From Vitreoscilla massiliensis (lineage in GTDB: Bacteria; Pseudomonadota; Gammaproteobacteria; Burkholderiales; Neisseriaceae), in contig NZ_LN898217.1 of assembly GCF_001457815.1 (NCBI RefSeq), positions 248,001 to 312,000 of the forward strand: 64,000 bases of DNA, in the 5' to 3' direction. This document shows positions 1 through 6,823 of the stretch, in pieces; position 1 is the first letter of the stretch; each line of letters begins with the position of its first letter. The notes under the pieces were generated by a model. The model saw nothing but the letters and a program-made list of their open reading frames with translations. It was not told the origin of the DNA and did not search any database. The position numbers and the translations under genes were made by a program.

Positions 1-21
1 AAGGCATTGGTCATGACATCC

Positions 22-57
22 ACCCTGTTGTTCATCCAGACAACAGGGTATTTTATT
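22..57 (+). terminator. Rho-independent terminator of an upstream gene outside the window
   Basis: The arms ACCCTGTTGT (22-31) and ACAACAGGGT (40-49) are perfect 10-bp complements around an 8-nt loop and are followed by the T-rich run ATTTTATT. It probably ends a plus-strand gene left of the window. Confidence 0.7.
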
Positions 58-127
58 GGGCGCTGCTAGCCTGTGTGCATAAGCAGTTCCATCTTGGACT
101 TGGTCTGCGACAGAACTTACGATGGGC

Positions 128-138
128 TTACAGGCCGC
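128..138 (-). repeat. DUS-like uptake word, single copy
   Basis: This is an exact TTACAGGCCGC copy just upstream of the chosen start of the exonuclease gene. It lies inside an open frame that could extend that gene upstream, but the better ribosome site is at 165-169, so I treat it as intergenic. Confidence 0.7.
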
Positions 139-175
139 ATTCGGTTACAGTAAGGCATTGCTTCAGGGGCTGAAC

Positions 176-1552
176 ATGAATCAAGCACAGGTTTACGCAT
201 TTGTGGATTTGGAGACCAGCGGCGGCAGCGCCGAACATGACCGCATCACCGAAATCGCCATCATCCGCGTCGACGGCGAGACCGTCAGGCGCTACCAAAC
301 CTTGCTCAATCCGCAAACCCACATTCCACCTTTTATCACCGCCATCACCGGCATAGACAATGCGCTGGTGGCCGATGCACCGACGTTTGCGACCGTGGCC
401 GACGAGGTGTGGACTTGGCTGCAAGACTGCATATTCTTGGCGCACAATGTGCGCTTTGATTTTGGTTTTCTCAAACAGGCATTTGCGCATGTGGGCAAGG
501 ATTTTAATCCCGAGCAATTGTGTACGGTCAAGTTGTCGCGCCGCCTTTATCCCGAACACAAACATCACGGCTTAGACCAATTGATACAGCGCCACGGTTT
601 GCGCATGCCACAGCGCCACCGCGCCATGGCCGACGCCGATGCGATTTACCAATTTTGGCAAATGGTGCAGCAAAGCTTTGATGCCAAAACCTTACAGGCC
701 GCTTGTCAGAAGGTGATGAATCGGCCGAGTGTGCCGGTGCATTTGCAGGCGCTGAACATAGACACGCTGTACAACGGTTATGGCGTGTATGTGATTTACG
801 GCGACAACGATGCGCCGCTGTACATAGGCAAAAGCAAAACCGTGAAAACGCGTTTGTTGGCGCATTTTCGCAACGATGTGCGCAGTGGCAAGGAAATGCT
901 GTTGGCGCAACAGGCGCGGCGCTTGCAGATTATCGAATGCGCGGGCGAAGTCGATGCTCTCATCACCGAGGCGCGCTTGGTCAAACAGTGGCAACCGAGT
1001 TTGAACCGCCGTTTGCGCCGAAAAGATGCGCTGTACAGTTGGCAATGGCAACGCGGCGATGATGGTTTTGATGGCTTGGTCTTGGTGGACGCGGCCACTG
1101 CGGTGTTGGATGGTTCGAGCGTGTATGTGGGCTTGTGGCACAGCCGCAGTGAGGCCAAAAAGCAGCTCAAATCGTATTTGGAACCGAGCACGCTGTGTTG
1201 GCAATGCTTGGGTTTGGAAGCCGGCATGACAGGCTCGCCGTGTTTTCGTCAGCAAATCAAACAGTGCGCTGGTGCTTGCATCGGTTTGGTTGAAGCGGCA
1301 GCGCACAATGCCGAATTGGCTCGGCGCTTAAAACCACATCTGTTGGCAAGCTGGCCAGTGGACGGTGTGGCGGTGTTAATCGAGGAACAGCGCTGGCATG
1401 TGTTAGACGATTGGCGTTATTTGGGCACGGTCAGCGATGTGCATGAGGCGACGGCGCTGTTGGCACAGCCACGGCCACGCTTGGACAAAGACATCTACCA
1501 AATCCTGTACAAACACCGCGCTTTATTGCATCCGCTGGCCAACATGCTCTAA
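176..1552 (+). CDS. DEDDh 3'-5' exonuclease fused to a GIY-YIG (UvrC/Cho-like) nuclease domain
   Basis: This 458-residue protein combines two nuclease modules. Residues 1-165 form a DnaQ/epsilon-type exonuclease: D11 and E13 in VDLETSG, D95 in NVRFDFGFL, H148 and D153 are the DEDDh metal ligands. Residues about 202-290 form a GIY-YIG domain (GVYVIY, then LYIGKS) with a candidate catalytic glutamate at E265, as in UvrC and Cho, which incise DNA beside bulky lesions. The C-terminal 170 residues have no fold I can name. A role in DNA repair is inferred. The frame opens at 122, but ATG 176 has AGGGG six bases upstream and starts the conserved region directly. A DUS at 692-702 is read as LQAA in the linker between the two domains. 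Confidence 0.88.
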   Translation: MNQAQVYAFVDLETSGGSAEHDRITEIAIIRVDGETVRRYQTLLNPQTHIPPFITAITGIDNALVADAPTFATVADEVWTWLQDCIFLAHNVRFDFGFLKQAFAHVGKDFNPEQLCTVKLSRRLYPEHKHHGLDQLIQRHGLRMPQRHRAMADADAIYQFWQMVQQSFDAKTLQAACQKVMNRPSVPVHLQALNIDTLYNGYGVYVIYGDNDAPLYIGKSKTVKTRLLAHFRNDVRSGKEMLLAQQARRLQIIECAGEVDALITEARLVKQWQPSLNRRLRRKDALYSWQWQRGDDGFDGLVLVDAATAVLDGSSVYVGLWHSRSEAKKQLKSYLEPSTLCWQCLGLEAGMTGSPCFRQQIKQCAGACIGLVEAAAHNAELARRLKPHLLASWPVDGVAVLIEEQRWHVLDDWRYLGTVSDVHEATALLAQPRPRLDKDIYQILYKHRALLHPLANML

Positions 1553-1563
1553 GCGGCCTGTAA
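1552..1563 (+). repeat. DUS-like uptake word, single copy
   Basis: This exact AGCGGCCTGTAA begins at the last base of the exonuclease/GIY-YIG stop codon. It has no inverted partner nearby, so it is an uptake-type copy rather than a terminator. Confidence 0.75.
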
Positions 1564-1698
1564 ATATTAAATCAGCTGGATTAAGGTCTAAGCAAACCCT
1601 TGCACAGCCGCAATTCAACACAGTGCTGAGCCACACAGATGACAAATAGAGCAAATTTCTTTATTCTCACTCGCTTGTTTTGACCATTTTGGGACGCT

Positions 1699-4005
1699 AT
1701 GAACATTACCCACATCTTGGCCACGGAGTTGGCGGCCAGAGCCGAACAGATACAGGCCGCAGTTGGCCTGTTGGACGAGGGCGCGACCGTGCCATTTATT
1801 GCCCGTTACCGCAAAGAGGTGACTGGCGGCTTGGACGACACACAATTGCGCAATTTGGCCGAGCGTTTGCAATACTTGCGCGAATTGGTGGAGCGCAAAG
1901 CCACCATTGTTAAGAGCATAGACGAGCAAGGCAAGCTCACGCCGGAATTGGCGGCGCAAATTGAGGCGATAGACAACAAAACCGCGTTGGAAGATGTGTA
2001 TTTTCCGTACAAACCGAAACGCCGCACCAAGGCACAAATTGCCCGCGAAGCCGGTTTGGCGCCGTTGGCCGAAACGCTGTGGCACACACCGACCACCGAC
2101 CCTGAAACCGAAGCGGCCAAATATTGGAATGCCGAACACAATATCGCCGACAACAAAGCGGCTTTGGACGGCGCACGCGCGATTTTGATGGAGCAATTCG
2201 CCGAAGATGCGGCCTTATTGGGGCAATTGCGTGAGCGTTTGTGGCAAGTGGGCGAAATACGCAGCGAGGTGGTGGCAGGGCAAGAACAAGGCGGCGAAAA
2301 ATTCCAAGACTATTTCAAACACCAAGAATTGTTGCGTGCCATTCCATCGCACCGCAGTTTGGCCTTGTTGCGCGGGCGCAATGAGGGCGTGCTCAGCTTG
2401 AAAATCGTCTATCAACCTGATGACACGCCGATTACCGAGGCGAGCGAATTTGAGCAAACCATCGCCGCACATTACGGCATTGCCGACCAAAAACGCGCTG
2501 CCGACAAATGGCTGAAAGACACGGTGCGCCTGACATGGCGGGCGAAATTGTTCTTGTCTTTGGAGCTGGATGCGTTCAATCGTTTGAAAACCGAAGGCGA
2601 TGCGGCAGCGATTACCGTGTTTGCGCGCAATTTGAAAGATTTGCTATTGGCTGCGCCAGCCGGCCGTTTGGTGACTTTGGGTTTAGACCCCGGCATCCGC
2701 ACCGGCGTGAAAGTGGCGGTGGTAGACGATACCGGCAAATTGTTGGCCACCGACACGGTCTACCCGTTTCAACCGCGCAATGACAAACACGGCGCGATGG
2801 CGAGTTTGGCACGATTAATCAAGCAACACGGTGTGCAATTGATTGCCATCGGCAATGGCACCGCCAGCCGCGAAACCGACCAATTGGCGGCCGAGGTGAT
2901 GAAGGCTTTGCCTGAAGCGGGCGTGCACAAATTGGTGGTGTCGGAAGCCGGTGCTTCGGTGTACTCGGCTTCAGAATTGGCAGCGCAAGAATTCCCGGAT
3001 TTGGATGTGTCTTTGCGCGGCGCAGTGTCGATTGCGCGGCGCTTGCAAGACCCGTTGGCAGAGTTGGTCAAAATCGACCCGAAATCCATCGGTGTCGGTC
3101 AATACCAGCACGATGTCAATCAAGTGCAATTGGCGCACAGCTTGGATGCGGTGGTGGAAGACTGTGTGAACGCGGTCGGCGTGGATGTGAATACTGCCTC
3201 AGCACCGTTGTTGGCACGCGTGTCGGGTTTGAATGCGACTTTGGCGCACAATATCGTCGCCTATCGCGATGAAAATGGCGCCTTCAAAAACCGCAAACAA
3301 TTGAAAAAAGTGCCGCGTTTGGGTGACAAGACGTTTGAACAAGCGGCCGGCTTCTTGCGCATTCAAGGCGGCGATGAGCCGCTGGATGCTTCGTCTGTGC
3401 ATCCCGAAGCCTATCCTATCGTGGCGAAAATGCTTGCCGACACTGGTAGCAGCGCGGACAAATTGATTGGCAATGTGACGGTTTTAAAGACTTTACAGGC
3501 CGCTCGTTACATTGATGCGCAATTCGGTTTGCCGACGGTGATGGACATCTTGAGCGAATTGGAAAAGCCCGGTCGCGACCCGCGCGGTGAATTCAAAACC
3601 GCCACCTTCACCGATGGCATAGACGACATCAAACATTTGGTGGCGGGCAGCATCATGGAAGGCGTGGTCACCAATGTGGCGGCGTTTGGCGCGTTTGTCG
3701 ATATCGGCGTACACCAAGACGGTTTGGTACACATCTCGGCCTTGAGCAAGACTTATGTGTCCGACCCACACACGGTGGTGAAAGCCGGGCAAGTGGTGAA
3801 AGTGAAAGTCTTGAGCGTGGACGTGGCGCGCAAACGCATCGCCTTGAGCATGCGTTTGGACGATGACATTGAAAACACCGGCGCACGTGGCCAAGGTGCG
3901 GGCAACGAGGGCAAGCGCGAACAACGTGGTGCGCCACGCGGCAAACGCGAAGAAGCACCGGCCAACAATGCGATGGCGGCGGCATTTGCCAAACTCAAGC
4001 GTTAA
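1699..4005 (+). CDS. tex: Tex family RNA-binding transcription accessory protein
   Basis: This is a 768-residue, full-length Tex protein. The order of parts is the family's: an N-terminal helical region with the GATVPFIARYRKE motif (residues about 29-41), a YqgF/RNase H-like domain around residues 325-450 (LGLDPGIRTG), helix-hairpin-helix repeats around 490-560, and a C-terminal S1 RNA-binding domain around 650-722 (GVVTNVAAFGAFVDIG). A basic, low-complexity tail of about 45 residues follows, rich in G, R, K and A. Tex binds nucleic acid and affects transcription and virulence gene expression in several bacteria. ATG 1699 is preceded by GGGACGCT. A DUS at 3493-3503 is read as LQAA. The gene stands alone and ends in a DUS hairpin. 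Confidence 0.96.
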   Translation: MNITHILATELAARAEQIQAAVGLLDEGATVPFIARYRKEVTGGLDDTQLRNLAERLQYLRELVERKATIVKSIDEQGKLTPELAAQIEAIDNKTALEDVYFPYKPKRRTKAQIAREAGLAPLAETLWHTPTTDPETEAAKYWNAEHNIADNKAALDGARAILMEQFAEDAALLGQLRERLWQVGEIRSEVVAGQEQGGEKFQDYFKHQELLRAIPSHRSLALLRGRNEGVLSLKIVYQPDDTPITEASEFEQTIAAHYGIADQKRAADKWLKDTVRLTWRAKLFLSLELDAFNRLKTEGDAAAITVFARNLKDLLLAAPAGRLVTLGLDPGIRTGVKVAVVDDTGKLLATDTVYPFQPRNDKHGAMASLARLIKQHGVQLIAIGNGTASRETDQLAAEVMKALPEAGVHKLVVSEAGASVYSASELAAQEFPDLDVSLRGAVSIARRLQDPLAELVKIDPKSIGVGQYQHDVNQVQLAHSLDAVVEDCVNAVGVDVNTASAPLLARVSGLNATLAHNIVAYRDENGAFKNRKQLKKVPRLGDKTFEQAAGFLRIQGGDEPLDASSVHPEAYPIVAKMLADTGSSADKLIGNVTVLKTLQAARYIDAQFGLPTVMDILSELEKPGRDPRGEFKTATFTDGIDDIKHLVAGSIMEGVVTNVAAFGAFVDIGVHQDGLVHISALSKTYVSDPHTVVKAGQVVKVKVLSVDVARKRIALSMRLDDDIENTGARGQGAGNEGKREQRGAPRGKREEAPANNAMAAAFAKLKR

Positions 4006-4050
4006 AAGAGTTACAGCAGACTTTGCAGCGATGAGCTGTGTCAGTCACCA

Positions 4051-4085
4051 ACAAGCGGCCTGTAAGCATTTACAGGCCGCTTGTT
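4051..4085. terminator. DUS inverted-pair terminator after tex
   Basis: AAGCGGCCTGTAA and TTACAGGCCGCTT form part of a stem of about 15 bp (ACAAGCGG... paired with ...CCGCTTGT) with a 3-nt loop, followed by TTTGAT. It is the first of three such hairpins between convergent genes. Confidence 0.75.
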
Positions 4086-4224
4086 TGATATCAAAGCGAT
4101 GAGCCTGTGGTTTTAAGTCACAGAAATGTGTGCCATGCGCAGTATCCGTATCAGCACAGTTATTGAGTATTGGTGTGGGAATGAATCAACACCGTTAATG
4201 CAGTGGGTGTTTTGAAGCAGAACT

Positions 4225-4251
4225 AGCGGCCTGTAAACCTTTACAGGCCGC
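4225..4251. repeat. DUS inverted pair, middle of three
   Basis: AGCGGCCTGTAA and TTACAGGCCGC face each other across a 4-nt spacer. It lies far from both flanking stop codons, so a terminator role is not obvious. Confidence 0.75.
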
Positions 4252-4426
4252 ATTTGTATTGATTTGAGCCGCTAAGAAGGTGGTATCTGCCAGTGTGTCA
4301 TCCTGTTGCCATAACACCGCAAGTGCTGTAACAGCTCAGTTTGGGCGAGGTTTATCAGAAACTGATAACACTGTATTGGATGCAATAGCATGATACAAAC
4401 CCAGTAAAACACAGCATCGCAACAGC

Positions 4427-4457
4427 AATGCGGCCTGTAAACATTTACAGGCCGCAT
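4427..4457. terminator. DUS inverted-pair terminator of the signalling operon
   Basis: ATGCGGCCTGTAA and TTACAGGCCGCAT pair perfectly around a short loop, about 27 bases beyond the stop codon of the GTPase gene on the minus strand. Confidence 0.7.
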
Positions 4458-4483
4458 ATTTAACATCGTTGACAGGCAACAGT

Positions 4484-5011
4484 TTAAATCGTAAAAAACA
4501 AAGTCATCACCAAGCGGCGCACGTCTCTGGCTTCGCGCACATCGACCATCAATACCGGAATGTCGTCGCGAAATTCTTCCGTCACGGCTTGGTAATATTC
4601 CAAGTCGTGGTTGGGATTTTTCTTGTCGACGCGGTTGATGCCAATGACCAAAGGGATGTGTTCATCGATGATTAAGCCTTTGAACGCATTCAGGTAAAAA
4701 CGCAAGTCGGCGGCCGGGTCGGGTGCGGCGGCGTTAATCAATATCGCCAAACCCATACTGCCTTTACTCAAAATCTCCCACATGAAATCAAAGCGCTGCT
4801 GACCGGGGGTGCCGTACATGTGCACTTTGGTTTCTTCATCCAATACCACCGAACCATAATCCATGGCGACAGTGGTTTGGTCTTTCATGTTTGCAACATC
4901 ATCGGACGGTCGCACCTCAGTCAAAATCGGTGCGTCGTCACTAAAAGCTTTAATCAATGTGGTTTTACCCGCACCCACAGGACCGGTAAAAATGATTTTG
5001 TGTTCAAACAT
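4484..5011 (-). CDS. MglA-like small Ras-superfamily GTPase
   Basis: This 175-residue protein is a stand-alone small GTPase. The P-loop GPVGAGKTT is at residues 10-18, a switch-I threonine is near 46-47 (DQTTVAMDYG), the G3 region reads YGTPGQQRF at 66-74 and the G4 motif is NRVD at 126-129 in place of NKxD. The G3 region lacks the usual DxxG aspartate and resembles the TVPGQ form of MglA and the bacterial COG2229 proteins, which act in polarity, motility and signalling. No Roadblock-type partner is encoded beside it. It is the last gene of a five-gene minus-strand operon, 52 bases after the binding-protein gene. The function of this GTPase is inferred from family only. Confidence 0.85.
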   Translation of the reverse strand: MFEHKIIFTGPVGAGKTTLIKAFSDDAPILTEVRPSDDVANMKDQTTVAMDYGSVVLDEETKVHMYGTPGQQRFDFMWEILSKGSMGLAILINAAAPDPAADLRFYLNAFKGLIIDEHIPLVIGINRVDKKNPNHDLEYYQAVTEEFRDDIPVLMVDVREARDVRRLVMTLFFTI

Positions 5012-5063
5012 GCTGTCTCCACCCTTGCTCAGGGAAATCTCAAGTGTGACTTGGACGGCAGTA

Positions 5064-5948
5064 TCAGCTCGCTAGTGTGCCTGACGTCCAGGGTAAAAAG
5101 TTACGCGGTACCGGTTTCTTAAACCATTTAAAATAGATTTTATCGTAAGTTCCGTCAGTATAGATTTGTTTCAGGCCGTTATTTAACTGATCACGCAATT
5201 TTGTGTTGCCTTTTTTCACAGCGATGCCGATGCTCACCTGCGGTGCATCGGGCAGGGTAAACGCTTTGGTCGGAATGTCGGCATAGCTTAAGGCAAAGTA
5301 ATCCATCACCGCACCGTCACCAATCACCGCATCGGCATTGTCGGCAAACATTTCTTTTAAAGCCAAAAATTGGCTGTCACGCGTGATGATGTTTTCCGCT
5401 GCCACACCGTGTTGGATGGTCATGTCTTTTTGAGACGAACCAGCCAAGGCCGCGACTTTGCGCTGTTTGCTGACCAAGTCTTGGTATTGGTTGATGTCGG
5501 TATTGCTGGCTTTAACCAAAAATGTATCACGCATGGTGAAATATGGGTAGGTGAATTCGTATTGTTGCTCACGCTCGGGCGTCATGTTCACGGTGGAGAT
5601 GATGATGTCGCGTTCGCCGTTGTTGAGCGTGTTCAAAATCCCCTCCCACGGATGGGTTAACACGGTGACATTGAATTTTTGTTTGGCGGCTATGGCATAC
5701 ATGATGTCCATGTCAAAGCCAATGGATTGACCGTTTTCATCGCGAAACTCAAACGGGGCATACGAACCCATGGTGCCGACCAAATAGGTTGGGGCATCTG
5801 AGGGAATGCTGCTGTCCATGTATTCTGAGGGTTTGGCGATGTTGGTTTCAGCGGCACTGTTTTTGTCAGCATCCGCTTGGCACGCGCTCAATAAGCCCAC
5901 ACTTAACACCCAACCCAATAATGAACCCAAACGGCGATAGGCAAACAT
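5064..5948 (-). CDS. Solute-binding lipoprotein, family 3 (amino-acid type)
   Basis: This 294-residue protein has a lipoprotein signal (hydrophobic LLGWVLSVGLLSAC, lipidated Cys at 23), then a family 3 solute-binding domain: GSYAPFEFRDENGQSIGFDMDI near the start of the mature protein and AVKKGNTKLRDQLN near the end. Such domains bind amino acids or related small molecules in the periplasm. No permease or ATPase lies nearby; the neighbours are a sensor kinase, CheY, CheX and a GTPase. I infer that it presents a ligand to the kinase rather than feeding a transporter. The frame opens at 5987, overlapping the cheX-like stop, but ATG 5948 has AGGAG at the right distance and starts the signal peptide. 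Confidence 0.85.
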   Translation of the reverse strand: MFAYRRLGSLLGWVLSVGLLSACQADADKNSAAETNIAKPSEYMDSSIPSDAPTYLVGTMGSYAPFEFRDENGQSIGFDMDIMYAIAAKQKFNVTVLTHPWEGILNTLNNGERDIIISTVNMTPEREQQYEFTYPYFTMRDTFLVKASNTDINQYQDLVSKQRKVAALAGSSQKDMTIQHGVAAENIITRDSQFLALKEMFADNADAVIGDGAVMDYFALSYADIPTKAFTLPDAPQVSIGIAVKKGNTKLRDQLNNGLKQIYTDGTYDKIYFKWFKKPVPRNFLPWTSGTLAS

Positions 5949-5986
5949 GTTTTCTCCTGTTGTGACTGGCAAGCTGGTGCGAGGCA

Positions 5987-6439
5987 TTAAGATTTACGCA
6001 ATGAAATCACGATGGCCGCTTGGTGTTTGCGCCATTCCAATGGAATCACAAACGAGCGGTCTTTGCGTGGCAACAAGATTTCATCGGGGATGCCACGGAT
6101 GACGATGGGCACGGAAATTTGAAACTGCTCACCAAATTCACTGCGGGCATTGCCGGCAATGGTATTGGCCACTTCGCCGACCAAGTCGGTCATATTGTCT
6201 TCAGACAGGTCAGGCTCATTGATGCTTTGCAACATGTGCGCCAGCAAGATGCGCGGGGCGGTGAAATACACGATGCCGGTATTGTTGCCAGAAATGCCGA
6301 TGATGCCGGTGTAATCATGGGCGGCAGGCATGTTGTTTTCCACCAAGAAAGGCGTGCCGACGATGATTTCTTCTTTGTCGATTTGACTGAAGTAAGTCTG
6401 CGCGCCTTCAATGAAAATTCGTAATTTGTCTTCTTTCAT
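5987..6439 (-). CDS. CheX-like CheY-P phosphatase family protein
   Basis: This 150-residue protein matches the CheC/CheX/FliY phosphatase fold. It has the helix MTDLVGEVANTIAGNARSEF, with the family pattern E-x2-N built into residues about 85-100, and the surrounding beta strands TGIIGISG and SVPIVIRG. CheX proteins dephosphorylate CheY-P. The gene lies directly after the CheY-like gene (stop at 6442-6444), so the two are almost certainly coupled in translation and function. A TTG start at 6445 is possible, but ATG 6439 has AGGA six bases upstream, inside the regulator's last codons. Confidence 0.85.
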   Translation of the reverse strand: MKEDKLRIFIEGAQTYFSQIDKEEIIVGTPFLVENNMPAAHDYTGIIGISGNNTGIVYFTAPRILLAHMLQSINEPDLSEDNMTDLVGEVANTIAGNARSEFGEQFQISVPIVIRGIPDEILLPRKDRSFVIPLEWRKHQAAIVISLRKS

Positions 6440-6441
6440 AA

Positions 6442-6807
6442 TCAATCCTGCACCAATTCGTTTAAGGCTTCAATCAATTCGTCTTCGGTAAATGGCTTAC
6501 AAATAAAACCACAAGCGCCCAGTTCTAAGGCTTTGATGCCGGTGGATTTGTCCGATAAGGCGGAAATCACCAAAATCAGCGTGTCAGGATTGATGGACAT
6601 GATGTTGTTGATGCATTCCAAGCCATCCATTTCTGGCATGGTCAAATCCATCGTGATCACATCAGGACTGTGTTTTTTGAATTGGTCTAATGCTTCCACG
6701 CCGTTGCTGGCAGTGGCGACGAGTTCAAATTGCATGGCATTGAAGCCACGTTTAATCCGATTGCGGATGATGTTGGAATCATCCACAACCATCAATTTAT
6801 ACACCAT
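6442..6807 (-). CDS. CheY-like single-domain response regulator
   Basis: This 121-residue protein is a bare receiver domain. The acidic pair is D9/D10 (VVDDS), the phosphoacceptor is the Asp of TMDLTMPEMDG near residue 54, the conserved Ser/Thr is in LVISALSD and the Lys is in CKPF. It has no output domain, so it must act by binding a partner. It sits 16 bases after the kinase gene and just ahead of the cheX-like gene, which points to a phosphorelay of kinase to this protein with CheX as phosphatase. ATG 6807 is preceded by AAGG. Confidence 0.93.
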   Translation of the reverse strand: MVYKLMVVDDSNIIRNRIKRGFNAMQFELVATASNGVEALDQFKKHSPDVITMDLTMPEMDGLECINNIMSINPDTLILVISALSDKSTGIKALELGACGFICKPFTEDELIEALNELVQD

Positions 6808-6823
6808 GGTATGGCCTTATCGG

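Larger units (their letters stand above)
4086..4483. other. Non-coding gap holding two further DUS inverted pairs
   Basis: I see no gene here. It separates tex (plus) from the GTPase gene (minus). It contains inverted DUS pairs at 4225-4251 and 4427-4457. The latter is close enough to the GTPase stop codon to act as the terminator of the minus-strand signalling operon. Short ORFs on either strand lack ribosome sites and recognisable sequence. Confidence 0.6.
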
